A DNA stretch of 64,000 bases from Burkholderiales bacterium (GTDB taxonomy: Bacteria; Pseudomonadota; Gammaproteobacteria; Burkholderiales; Burkholderiaceae_F). Below the pieces are notes generated by a model, which saw only the letters and a program-made list of their open reading frames with translations, was not told the DNA's origin and made no database searches. The stretch is taken from NCBI GenBank assembly GCA_020248865.1, contig JADCGS010000037.1, positions 1-64,000 on the forward strand. Reading direction: 5' to 3'. Each line of letters begins with the position of its first letter. Positions within the stretch are counted from its first letter, which is position 1. A program made the position numbers and the translations under genes. Shown here in pieces: positions 7,866-19,518 of the stretch.

Positions 7866-8525
7866 ATGCGCATCCTGCTGGTCGAAGACGATCCGATGAT
7901 CGGCGCCGCCGTGACCGACGGTCTGCGTGGCGCCGGCTATGCCGTCGACTGGACACACGACGGCGACGCCGGCAGTCGTGCGCTCGCGGCCGGCACGCCG
8001 TACGCGCTGCTGGTGCTCGACATCGGCCTGCCCGGTCGCGACGGCCTTGCCCTGCTGCGCGGGCTGCGGTCCCACGGCAGCGCGCTGCCGGTGCTGCTGA
8101 TGACTGCGCGCGACGCCGTCGGCGACCGCGTGGCCGGGCTGGATGCCGGCGCCGACGACTACCTCGTCAAGCCCTTCGATCTGGACGAGCTGCTGGCACG
8201 GGTGCGCGCGCTGCTGCGGCGCGCGGCGGGGCGCGCCGACCCGGTGCTGGCGCATGGCCGCCTGCGGCTCGACCCGGCGCGGCGCCAGGCCTGGTGCGAC
8301 GAGGCGCCGCTGGCGCTGTCGGCGCGCGAGTTTGCCCTGCTGCACGCGCTGCTGGAGCGGCCGGGTGCGGTGCTGTCGCGCGGGCAGCTCGAGGAGCGGC
8401 TGTACGGCTGGAACGACCGCCTCGGCAGCAACGTCGTGGAGGTCCATGTGCATCACCTGCGCCGCAAGCTGGGCGAGGGCGCGATCCGCACCGTGCGCGG
8501 CGCCGGCTACGCGATCGGCGAGTGA
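7866..8525 (+). CDS. OmpR/PhoB-family response regulator, QseB-like
   Basis: Transcriptional regulator of 219 residues. The receiver domain starts MRILLVEDDPMIGAAV, with the phosphoacceptor Asp in LLVLDIGLPGRDG (about residue 51) and the conserved Lys in DYLVKPFDLDEL. The C-terminal winged helix includes ALSAREFALLHALLERPG and VEVHVHHLRRKLG. The length and motifs match the QseB/PmrA group. The stop overlaps the GTG start of the kinase gene (GTGA), so the two are translationally coupled partners. The signal is not evident from sequence. Confidence 0.93.
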   Translation: MRILLVEDDPMIGAAVTDGLRGAGYAVDWTHDGDAGSRALAAGTPYALLVLDIGLPGRDGLALLRGLRSHGSALPVLLMTARDAVGDRVAGLDAGADDYLVKPFDLDELLARVRALLRRAAGRADPVLAHGRLRLDPARRQAWCDEAPLALSAREFALLHALLERPGAVLSRGQLEERLYGWNDRLGSNVVEVHVHHLRRKLGEGAIRTVRGAGYAIGE

Positions 8526-9889
8526 GCCGCCAGGATCGGGCATCGGCGATGGATCCATCCGGGCAACGGCCACCGCTGCGGCCACCCCTGTCCATCCGGC
8601 GCCGGCTGCTGGCCGCCCTGCTGGCGCTGCTGGCGCTCGCTGGCGGACTGGCGGTGGCACTCGGCTACCTGGCGGCACGCGCCGAGATCGACACGCTGCT
8701 CGACGAGGAGTTGCGGCAAGTGGCGCTGTCGGTACGCGAGCTCGCCCGCCTCGACACCGAGCGCATCGAGCGCTCGGCGCAGCGCCCCGAGCAGCGGCTG
8801 CAGGTGCAGATCGACGATGCTCGAAGCGGCCGGCAATACCGCACGCGCGACCTGGCGGCCTTGCCGCCGGCGGCGGCCGAGGGCTTTCGCGATCTGGTGC
8901 TGGCCGGCGCAACCTGGCGCGTGTATGCGCTGCGCCACGACGTGCAGACGGTGCAGGTGGCGCAGCCGCTGGCGCTGCGGCGCGAGCGTGCGCTGCAGGC
9001 CACCCTGCGCATCGTCGCCCCGCTCGCGCTTCTGGTGCCGGTGACGGCGCTGCTGCTGTGGTGGATCGTCGGCCGCGCGCTGGCTCCGCTGGCCAGCCTC
9101 GGTGCCCAGCTGCAGGCGCGGCGGCCCGATGCGATCGCCCCGCTGCCGCTGGCCGGCGTGCCGGCCGAAGCGCGCGCACTGGTGGAGGCCCTGAACGACC
9201 TTCTGCAGCGGCTGGCGGCCGCCTTCGAGCAACAGCGGCGTCTGACTGCCGATGCGGCGCATGCGCTGCGTACGCCGCTGACGGCCGTGACGCTGCAGGC
9301 GCAGCTGGCCCAGCGTGCGGCCGATGCAGAGCAACGCGCCGCTGCGCTCGAACGCTTGCTGGCCGGCGTGCGGCGCGCCAGCCACCTGACCGCGCAACTG
9401 CTGGCGCTGGCGCGGCTGGCGCCGGAGGCCGCGCAGGCGCCCGCCGAGCCGCTCGATCTGGCGGCGCTCGCCGCGGACGTGCTGGAGGAGCTGCGGCCGG
9501 TCGCCACCGACCGGGGGATCGCGCTCGAGGCCGACCTGCCGCCGGCGGCGCCGTACGTTGGGCGTGGCGAGGCGCTGCGGCTGGCGCTCACCAACGCGCT
9601 CGACAACGCCCTGCGCTACACGCCGTGCGGCGGGCGGGTGCGCCTGCATCTGGTGCCGGTGGACGGTGGGTGGTGCCTGGAGGTCGGCGACAACGGCCCG
9701 GGGCTGGCGGCCGCCGAGCGCGAGCGCGCCTTTGAACGCTTCTATCGCAGCCCGCAGGCCAGCTCGACCGGCAGCGGGCTGGGGCTGGCGATCGTGCGCG
9801 AGGTCGCCCAGTTGCATGGCGGCAGCGCGAGCCTGCACGACGGCCTGGAGGGGCGCGGGCTGGCACTGCGCTGGCTGCTGCGCTCGTGA
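8522..9889 (+). CDS. Sensor histidine kinase, QseC-like
   Basis: Membrane sensor of about 455 residues, partner of the preceding regulator. It has two transmembrane segments (about residues 25-50 and 155-180) flanking a short periplasmic domain. The H box is AAHALRTPLTAV (about residue 245), the N box LTNALDNALRYTP, then DNGPGL and GSGLGLAIV for ATP binding. The GTG at 8522, overlapping the regulator stop, was preferred; an ATG nine codons later (8549) is the alternative. The periplasmic part is short, as in QseC/PmrB-type kinases. Confidence 0.92.
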   Translation: MSRQDRASAMDPSGQRPPLRPPLSIRRRLLAALLALLALAGGLAVALGYLAARAEIDTLLDEELRQVALSVRELARLDTERIERSAQRPEQRLQVQIDDARSGRQYRTRDLAALPPAAAEGFRDLVLAGATWRVYALRHDVQTVQVAQPLALRRERALQATLRIVAPLALLVPVTALLLWWIVGRALAPLASLGAQLQARRPDAIAPLPLAGVPAEARALVEALNDLLQRLAAAFEQQRRLTADAAHALRTPLTAVTLQAQLAQRAADAEQRAAALERLLAGVRRASHLTAQLLALARLAPEAAQAPAEPLDLAALAADVLEELRPVATDRGIALEADLPPAAPYVGRGEALRLALTNALDNALRYTPCGGRVRLHLVPVDGGWCLEVGDNGPGLAAAERERAFERFYRSPQASSTGSGLGLAIVREVAQLHGGSASLHDGLEGRGLALRWLLRS

Positions 9890-9928
9890 AGCAGGTCCGG
9901 CCGATCGGTGGGGTCGGCAGCAAAGAAA

Positions 9929-9950
9929 ACGCCCGTGGGAGCACGGGCGT
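9929..9950 (-). terminator. Rho-independent terminator for the FAD oxidoreductase gene
   Basis: A perfect 9-bp stem, ACGCCCGTG / CACGGGCGT, with loop GGAG, followed on the minus strand by TTTTCTTTG. It ends leftward transcription from the gene ending at 10024. On the plus strand no T-run follows, so it is probably not the terminator of the kinase operon. Confidence 0.8.
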
Positions 9951-10023
9951 GAAGGCGTGTGAGCAGCGCGGCTGCGAACCCGCGCTGTCGGGCGGAGATT
10001 AAGCGCGGCACCTTAAGCCTCGC

Positions 10024-11181
10024 TTAAGGGCCGGATCGGCGGGTCGGCTTGCCCCCGTGCCGCGCCACATACGCGCGGTCCCTGCGGTCCTTCCAGCGCC
10101 ACACCCATGCGCCTTCGAAGGCGAGACTGCCCCAACTGCCGACGGCGTGGCGCGGGCCGGTGGCGAGCGCCTCGAACACGTGCTGCGGCGGCGCATACGG
10201 GCGCAGCGGGCGGCCGGCCAGCGCGCGGCGCAGGTTCTCGGCCAGCGGGGGGCCGGCGCGCACGGCAAAGGCGGCCAGGCGCGGGCGCGGATGGTCGAGC
10301 ATCGAGGCGCAGTGGCCGGCAGCGAACACGAAGGGATGCGAGACCGACTGCAGCAGGGCGTTGGTGCCGATGTAACCGCGGCCATCGACGCCGAGGCCGC
10401 TCAGGCGCGCCCAGGCCGCCGCCGCCCCGCTCATCACCAGGGTGACATCGGACACGAGCTGGCCGCCGCCGGCCAGTTGCACCGTGCCGCGTTCGAGGCA
10501 GACGGCGTCGTCCTCAATCGCGCGTACGCCGCAGCGCGGCAGCAGCGCCTGCAGCCGGCGGCGCAGCGCGGGCACCGCCGCCGGCAGCATGCCCTCCTGG
10601 CCGGTTACCCACTGCACGCGCAGCGGGATCTGTGCCGTGCGCGCCCGCCATGCGATGGCCAGCGCAAACTCGACGGCCTCGCTGCCGCCACCCACCACGC
10701 TGACGGTGGAAGCGGCGCCGCCCTGCAGCCGGTCGGCGGCCAACTGCACCTGCAGCCGCGGCCACACTGCGACGAAGCTCTCCAGCGGCTGCAGCGGGAT
10801 GCCGAACTCGGCGCTGCCGACGATGGCACGGTCATCGACCACCGGGCCGGTGTCGATCGACAGCAGGTCGAACGGCAGCGGCGCCATCGGCTCGCAACCG
10901 GCTGCGGTCAGGACATGTACGAGGCGGTTGTCGAGGTCCACGCGCTCGACGTGGCCGAGGCGCAGCGTCACGCCGGCCCGCTGCAGGAGCGCGGGCAGCG
11001 CGATTGCGCATTGCTCGAGTGTGTACTGGCCGGCAACCCAGCCGGGCAGCAGCGGCGAGTGCAGTTGCCGCGCCTGCGGCGTGACGAGCACGACTTCGGT
11101 ACGGGCCAGCGGCGCGGCGGCCAGTGCCCGCAGCACGCCCAGGTGCGCGTGGCCGGCTCCCGCCAGCAGCAGTCGCTTCAT
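10024..11181 (-). CDS. FAD/NAD(P) oxidoreductase of the SelD N-terminal-domain type
   Basis: A 385-residue pyridine nucleotide-disulfide oxidoreductase-like protein. It opens with the FAD-binding motif LLLAGAGHAHLGVL, followed by LLPGWVAGQYTLEQC and FDLLSIDTGPVVDD, signatures of the TIGR03169 family. In other bacteria this domain is fused to selenide, water dikinase (SelD), or stands alone near selenium genes. The second nucleotide site is VSVVGGGSEAVEFALA. No redox-active CxxC is evident. A paralogue lies at 28796-29935 in the ArsS region. The start overlaps the stop of a small upstream ORF (ATGA). Confidence 0.85.
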   Translation of the reverse strand: MKRLLLAGAGHAHLGVLRALAAAPLARTEVVLVTPQARQLHSPLLPGWVAGQYTLEQCAIALPALLQRAGVTLRLGHVERVDLDNRLVHVLTAAGCEPMAPLPFDLLSIDTGPVVDDRAIVGSAEFGIPLQPLESFVAVWPRLQVQLAADRLQGGAASTVSVVGGGSEAVEFALAIAWRARTAQIPLRVQWVTGQEGMLPAAVPALRRRLQALLPRCGVRAIEDDAVCLERGTVQLAGGGQLVSDVTLVMSGAAAAWARLSGLGVDGRGYIGTNALLQSVSHPFVFAAGHCASMLDHPRPRLAAFAVRAGPPLAENLRRALAGRPLRPYAPPQHVFEALATGPRHAVGSWGSLAFEGAWVWRWKDRRDRAYVARHGGKPTRRSGP

Positions 11182-11486
11182 CGGCCCTGCTGCGTCGGTG
11201 CAGCGGGCGATCCGGCTGCGCCCGCAGGATGGGACCGGCGTCCCGCCGCCAGGGTGGAGGCAGCCCGGCGCCGGGCGGCCTGTGCGGCGCACGCCTGACA
11301 AGCGCCGTGGCGGGGTGCCCCAGGCCGGCTGCGGGCGGGAGCGGCGGCCGCCCGCACCGGGTCGTCGTGGCCGCTGCCACCGGACGAGAATCCGCGCGCG
11401 CCGGGGTCGCGTGGCGGCGGGGCCGTCGCGGCGGCGGGCCGATCGGTGTTCGCGTCCAGGACAGGAAAGATGTCGTCACGGCTCAC
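11178..11486 (-). CDS. Small hypothetical protein between repeat array and oxidoreductase
   Basis: A 102-codon frame that starts with GTG immediately after the 60-bp repeat array (MSRDDIFPVLDANTD in sequence if GTG initiates). It ends with a TGA overlapping the ATG of the oxidoreductase as ATGA. The third codon positions are mostly G/C, consistent with coding, but the product (Ala/Pro/Arg-rich, with HGACQACAAQAARR) matches nothing I recognise. It may be a real small coupled gene, a decayed gene, or merely leader sequence. The repeat frame upstream is open into it for the nearest unit. Confidence 0.35.
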   Translation of the reverse strand: MSRDDIFPVLDANTDRPAAATAPPPRDPGARGFSSGGSGHDDPVRAAAAPARSRPGAPRHGACQACAAQAARRRAASTLAAGRRSHPAGAAGSPAAPTQQGR

Positions 11487-11667
11487 TGGACTACCCTCCC
11501 GCTGCGCGCTCGGGGATTCGCCCTTGGGGCGGCCCGGCGGTCTCACTGGACTTACCCTCCCGCTGCGCGCTCGGGGATTCGCCCTTGGGGCGGCCCGGCG
11601 GTCTCACTTGACTACCCTCCCGCTGCGCGCTCGGGGATTCGCCCTTGGGCCGGCCCGACGGTCTCAT
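11487..11667 (-). repeat. 60-bp start-codon repeat array, 3 units
   Basis: Three near-identical units (60, 61 and 60 bp) read on the minus strand from ATG at 11665-11667 down to the GTG at 11484-11486. Unit starts are ATGAGA, GTGAGA and GTGAGA, and the sequence after the array is GTGAGC. The middle unit has one extra A (GGTAAGTCC), which breaks the reading frame between units. Each unit carries the CGCCC-TTG-GGGCG inverted repeat, except the distal one, which has a G-to-C change in it. The array stands between divergent genes, but its orientation matches the leftward one. Confidence 0.9.
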
Positions 11668-11813
11668 GGGCGCGAGTCATCATGCCACCTCGACCGACCG
11701 CACGGCGTCCCGCCACTCTGACAGGCGGGATTGACGTCACTTCCGTCGTACACTCGTCGAGCACTGTACGTCCGTCAGAGACCGGTGCGTTTGCCAGAGG
11801 AGCAGGAGGGAGC

Positions 11814-14791
<2,978 letters not shown>

Positions 14792-14795
<4 letters not shown>

Positions 14796-15808
14796 ACGAC
14801 CGGATACACCGCAGCGGCGAAGCCGGCAGCACGACGAGCGAGGGCGGCGGCGAGGGCAGCGGCGAACGCGAGCAGATGCGCCTGCGTGCCATGGCGGCGC
14901 TGCGGCGCGGCGAGTTCGACCTGGCCGAGGCGGCGATCGCGCGCGGCGACGCCACGCTCGCCGAGCTCGTCGAGAACCTGCGCATCTACCAGATGGAACT
15001 GCAGATGCAGGCAGACGAGCTGCAACGCAGCCAGGCGCAGACCGAACAGGCGCTCGGCCGCTTCAGCGCCCTGTTCCGGAACCTGCCGGTGCCGGCGCTG
15101 CTGGTCGACGGCAACGGCGTGGTGGCGGAGGCCAACCGCCATGCCGAGGACGAGTTCGGCATTTCGAGCGCGATGATGCGCGGCTACCTGTTTCACCGGC
15201 TGATCGATGCCGACGACTACCAGGCCGAGGTGCGCGGCGCGCTGCTCGATGCGCGCGCCAGCGGCCACGCCGACGTGGCCGCGGTGCGTTTCCGCGGCGC
15301 TGCCGGACGGCAGTTGGTCGGCGACCTGCATATCGAATCGCTGGTCGATCCGGTGAGTGGCCTGCAGCAGTACGCCTGCGTGGTGATCGACCGCACCCAG
15401 CAACTGGCCGACCTCGACCGGCTGCACACCACGGTGGCGCAACTGAAGACGCGCGAGGTCGAGAACCAGCGCCTGGCCGATGCCGTTCTGCGCCACGCGC
15501 GCGCCGTGCTCACGCTCGACGCCGGTGGCCGCATCACCTGGTCCAGCGACGAGGCGCTGCCGGTGACCGGCTATGGCGCGGCCGACCTGCTCGGCCATCC
15601 GGTCCTCGAGCTGCTGGGCAACGACGACAGCGCCACGGCCGACTGCAGCCAGCGCATTACCGAGGGCAGCAGCGGCCGCTACGTCGGCGTGCGCCTGCGG
15701 CGCAAGGACGGACAGACGAGCACGGTCGCGCTCGACCTGCTGGCAGTCAAGGACCCGGCGCCGCGCTTCATCGTGCTGCTGACCGAGCAGGCACGCGCCC
15801 CGGTGTAG
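14792..15808 (+). CDS. PAS-domain signalling protein
   Basis: A 338-residue cytosolic protein coupled (ATGA) to the CheB-CheR fusion. After a Gly/Glu-rich start there is a helical region (RIYQMELQMQADELQRSQ), probably a coiled coil. Two PAS domains follow: about residues 85-205 (LPVPALLVDGNGVVAEANRH) and 225-335 (ILTLDAGG-type core with ITWSSDEALPVTGYGAADLL). There is no kinase, GGDEF or methyl-accepting output domain, so it likely passes a signal to a partner, most simply the preceding fusion protein. Confidence 0.8.
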
Positions 15809-15942
15809 CCGGCGGCGCGGCGCGCGTCTGGTACGTGCGGAGTAGCCGATAGACGGAGCGACCGTCCGCCGGACCTTCTGCTATGTTGGGCTCTCAAGGG
15901 TTGTGCACTGGCTCTACTTGACCCTCCCGACCGCATCTGAGC

Positions 15943-17697
15943 ATGGCTACCGAGCTGCCGTCTGCTGCCTCACCCGCCGAGGTGCTTGCCGAGTGCCGCA
16001 AGATCTGTGTTCGCACTTTGCGCTATCAGCTGCCGTCGCTGCTCCGAGAGGTGGCGCAGCGGGTGGAGAGCGATTTTGCTGCGGGCAAGCTCGCCTCGCG
16101 TGCCGGTCCAGCGCTCCTCAAGGGCCGCGCCGAGGCCTTCGCGCAGCGGGTGCTGGAGGAACTGGAGGTCGAACTGGAGCACGCCGCCGAGGGCTTTGTG
16201 GCCGCTGCATCCAAGGGCTTCTCTGGACCGGCCTCCGAGAAGCCGCTTCCCGGTGTTAGCAGCTTTGAGAAGGAGCTCGTGCTGGGCCGCGTCAGTTCAC
16301 GCCTGACCGATGTCAATGAGAGTGACTACCCGCAAATCGGCTGGCGGCTGGCGAATCTGGCCGGTTCGCGTGCGGTGCCGCCGGCGCATCAGCCTTTTCG
16401 GCCGTCCCTGTTCCTGCTCGCCTACATGCGTGCGCTGCTGGCGTATCGAATTCTTCCCGATGAGTTGCTGCTGATCTCTGCGGCGGCGGAAATGCCGTTC
16501 ACGCAGCCGCTCCGGGACGTCTATCGGGACCTGAACCTTGCGCTCGACCGGCTTGGGGTGCCGCTGATGCGCAACGCGGCCAGTGCGCCGGCCGCGCGCG
16601 AGACCTCGCGCCGCGCCGACGCCACGCTGGCGGGCCTGTACGACCGGGTCGGCTCGTCGCCGGCGCCCGCAGCAGTCGCGAAGCCGGCTACCGTTGAACA
16701 GGATCTCGATCCCGGTGCGCTCGACGCGGTGTTCGCCGCGCCGCTGCAAGCCTTGCGTGGGGCGCTCGCCCGCGGCGATGCGGCGGCCCCGACCGAGGTG
16801 ACGGGACTCGAGCGGGTGGCCGGTGCCCGGGTCGCTGGGCTCGCCCGTACCGTGGTCGACCTGATGTTCGATCAAGTCGCGGCTGACCCGCTGGTGCCGC
16901 GCGAGTTTGCATCGCTGATCGCATACCTGAAGCTGCCGGTGCTGCGTGCGGCCCTGGAGGACCTGTCGCTTCTGTCTTCGGGGTTTAGCGCCGCACGCCG
17001 CCTCGTCGAACGGCTGAAGGCCTCCGGTGTCGGTTGGCGCAGCGGCGATGTCGAGAGCGAGCGGCTCTTGCGGGCTGCGCGTGCCGCCGTGCAGACGGTG
17101 CTCGATGGTCAGGGCACTGCTAGCGCGATGGCGCAGGCCTTGACCGGGCTGGAGATGTTCCTGACACAGTCCGAGGAGGGCCTGTCGGATCCTGCGATTC
17201 GAGCGCGCCGCGCGTTTGCCCGCTCCGACGAGCAGGAAGTGTTGCGGGTCAACGCGTCAATCGAGATCGGTCGCGCTCTGCAGGGGGCCTTCGTTGAGCC
17301 CTACCTTCGCGACTTCTTGCTGCGGCGCTGGCTTGCGGTATTGGTAGCGGCTACCATCGATCCGCGCGTACGGCCGGAGGCGGCGGCGCAGTTCCGCCAG
17401 GCGGTGGAGCAGTTGGTGTGGAGCGTGCAACCCAAGCTGGAGTCGTCCGAGCGGCAGCAGCTGGCACGCCAGTTGCCGCAGTTGCTGGCCGTGCTCACAC
17501 GCGGCCTCGAGCTGATCGAGGTTCCGGCAGCGGAGCGACGGGAATTCTTCGCGCAGCTGATGCGCACGCATTCGCAGGCGATGCAGATGGCCCTGACCTC
17601 CGGCAGTCCCCCGCGCAGCTCGACTGCTCCGCGGCCGCGTCAGCAAAGCGGTGGCCGTAACGGACTCACGTCGACCGGAAACGGAACGGGTCCGTAG
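15943..17697 (+). CDS. Hypothetical protein, possibly DUF1631-like
   Basis: A 584-residue, mostly alpha-helical, apparently cytosolic protein with no signal peptide or membrane segment. The segment HQPFRPSLFLLAYMRALLAY and the later helical bundle with repeated Leu/Arg/Ala resemble the DUF1631 proteins common in Burkholderiales, although this one is shorter than the usual 700+ residues. I do not recognise a catalytic motif. Codon use is less GC-biased than in neighbours, suggesting weaker expression or different history. The start ATG at 15943 follows a short AT-richer stretch. Confidence 0.6.
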   Translation: MATELPSAASPAEVLAECRKICVRTLRYQLPSLLREVAQRVESDFAAGKLASRAGPALLKGRAEAFAQRVLEELEVELEHAAEGFVAAASKGFSGPASEKPLPGVSSFEKELVLGRVSSRLTDVNESDYPQIGWRLANLAGSRAVPPAHQPFRPSLFLLAYMRALLAYRILPDELLLISAAAEMPFTQPLRDVYRDLNLALDRLGVPLMRNAASAPAARETSRRADATLAGLYDRVGSSPAPAAVAKPATVEQDLDPGALDAVFAAPLQALRGALARGDAAAPTEVTGLERVAGARVAGLARTVVDLMFDQVAADPLVPREFASLIAYLKLPVLRAALEDLSLLSSGFSAARRLVERLKASGVGWRSGDVESERLLRAARAAVQTVLDGQGTASAMAQALTGLEMFLTQSEEGLSDPAIRARRAFARSDEQEVLRVNASIEIGRALQGAFVEPYLRDFLLRRWLAVLVAATIDPRVRPEAAAQFRQAVEQLVWSVQPKLESSERQQLARQLPQLLAVLTRGLELIEVPAAERREFFAQLMRTHSQAMQMALTSGSPPRSSTAPRPRQQSGGRNGLTSTGNGTGP

Positions 17698-18079
17698 CCG
17701 CCCGCCGCAACGACAGTAAGCGGCCGCGCCGATCGACACGGTCGCGGTGCCCGACGCCTTTGGCGTCGTCGGTGACTTCTGCTCCACCGCCAAACCAGCT
17801 TGGATGTTTCATCAGGCACGCGGGACTTGCGCGGATGCCCGCGCGAGCCTGCCCAGCCCCGGTGGAGCGAAGTGGCTTTGGCCGGTGGCGGTCTGTCGCC
17901 GCCGCTTGCATAGGCAGATCATGGGTGTGTGGGGGCGACCCGTACATCTGTCCGGGCTAGTCGATGAGGTCGTACGGTCGGCGACTGCGCCCAGCCCCGC
18001 GCTGCAGCGACTGCCACTCCTGCAAACTCCAACGGACCGACCGCGCGATGTCGCCGTAGTGCGCCGGGTGCGCTGACGC
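17698..18079. other. Intergenic region, nothing recognised
   Basis: About 380 bases between two convergent genes. Short frames cross it, but none has coding-like character or a recognisable product. No terminator with a T-run was found. Confidence 0.5.
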
Positions 18080-18823
18080 TCAGCGCAGCGAGCGGCGCGG
18101 CGGTGCCAGGTGCGGCAACCGGGCCTCCAAGAGCGCGAGCAGCTCGCGCGCACCGAGCACGCTCGTACCGTCGCCAGCGGCCTGCACGGCCGCCCAGATG
18201 GCGAGCGCCGCATTGCGCGGCGACAACTGCTGCGCGTGCCGCGGCAGCATGATCTGGCCGAGTGTGCGGCCCATGCTGCGCACCAGCCGCGCCAGCGGGT
18301 GCGGGTCTTGCGCCTGCGCGTCGGCCGCCGTGGGACGCACGATGACCAGCCGCTCGAAGCCGAAGCGGGTCAGCTCCATTTCGTCGGCCGACCCGATGTG
18401 GCTGGCGCTTGCGCCCATCTGCAGCAGCGCAGCCAGCGGTGCGACCACCGCCAGGCGGCGCGCCCCGGCGTCGCGCGCCAGCCGCGCCGCAGCCAGCAGT
18501 TCATCGGCGGCAAAGCGCCGCACCGGCGAGGCCTTCGGCACGAAGGTCTCGGCGCCGGTCAGGCAGATCCAAGCGTCGTCCACCAGCGGCGTGCCCTGGC
18601 CGACCACCCACGGCGCAAAGCGTGCGGTGGCCGAGCCGATCGGCTGGGTGACGCCCACGTGGACCTGCCGGTACTGGCCGCTGCCCACCAGCAGCGACAG
18701 CAGCTCTTCACCGAGCGCGCCCGCGCAGCCCAGGGCCAGAGCGCTGCGCGCAGCCGGCGCGGCCTGCGGCTCCTGCGCGGCCCGCAGTGCGTGGCTCAAT
18801 TCTGCATCGTTGATCGGCGGCAT
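18080..18823 (-). CDS. NAD(P)-binding Rossmann protein
   Basis: A 247-residue protein related to atypical short-chain dehydrogenases/NAD-dependent epimerases (HTATIP2/YwnB type). It has a divergent nucleotide loop ALGCAGALGEELLSLLVGSG near residue 30 and later VVAPLAALLQ and FGFERLVIVRPTAADAQ, the position where this family carries its PG/RP segment. The catalytic YxxxK is not evident, so it may bind rather than turn over a substrate. The start at 18823 is where the fold begins; the frame is open upstream through an unlikely sequence. Confidence 0.65.
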   Translation of the reverse strand: MPPINDAELSHALRAAQEPQAAPAARSALALGCAGALGEELLSLLVGSGQYRQVHVGVTQPIGSATARFAPWVVGQGTPLVDDAWICLTGAETFVPKASPVRRFAADELLAAARLARDAGARRLAVVAPLAALLQMGASASHIGSADEMELTRFGFERLVIVRPTAADAQAQDPHPLARLVRSMGRTLGQIMLPRHAQQLSPRNAALAIWAAVQAAGDGTSVLGARELLALLEARLPHLAPPRRSLR

Positions 18824-19518
18824 CAGCCGATGATAGGGGCGTCGCAACGAGGCGGCGGTCGGCGTACCGCCGGTCCGCAGTGCCGAGAACGGCCCGCGGC
18901 ACGGTGCCCGCTGGCCCGACGAGCCCCCGGGGTTCGGGCCAGCGCGGAGGCCGGCCAGTGCCTGTGGTGTCGGCGGCACCGGCGCTGACGGTTCCCGCCA
19001 CGGTGCCTGCGCCGAGACGCGAGCCCGGCTGCGCGGCCGCGTTGACTCAGCGCGCGGGCCGACCGCCGCGCATCGACTGGGCGCGCCTGCGCGAGCGCGT
19101 GTTCGACACGGACCGGTAGCACAGACCGCTCGCTACCCAACGCGAGGCACTTCGAGGCCAAAACGCAGAACCCAACTGGCGCCGCGCTGCGCCCTGTGTC
19201 TGCCGGCACGCCCGCGACCGCTCGACCGCTGCCGACCGAGCCGCAGCGCGCGGCATGCTGCGGGTTGCTACGCCAGGGCGTGTTGCGCCCTGTCAGGCCG
19301 CCCCGCAACCCGGTTGGCTGTCGGCGCGGGCTTTTCCTGTGGCTTCTGCCCTCGTGGGAGGCGCATGAATCTCCCAGGCTCAGAGCGCGGGTGCGTGTCC
19401 AACGCCGCCGGGGAACCCGTGCCGATCACCCGTGCGACAGCGGTGATCGCTGGCGCGGAGGCGCCGACTCACCGCAGTGGTTGGCCGGGACGATGTGCCG
19501 GCGCTGCCCGAGCGCAGC
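18824..19518. other. Gene-poor region with a possible transposase tail
   Basis: About 700 bases without a convincing gene. A plus-strand frame ending at 19119 finishes with RPPRIDWARLRERVFDTDR. This resembles the W-x-x-L-x-R-V-F-x-x-D motif near the end of IS91-type transposases, but the following cysteine motif is missing. If real, it is only a relic. No inverted repeats or target duplications were found. Confidence 0.3.

Noticed and set aside
17747-18076. Small plus-strand gene between the DUF1631-like and NAD-binding genes
   Set aside because: No ribosome site, no clear codon bias and no recognisable product.
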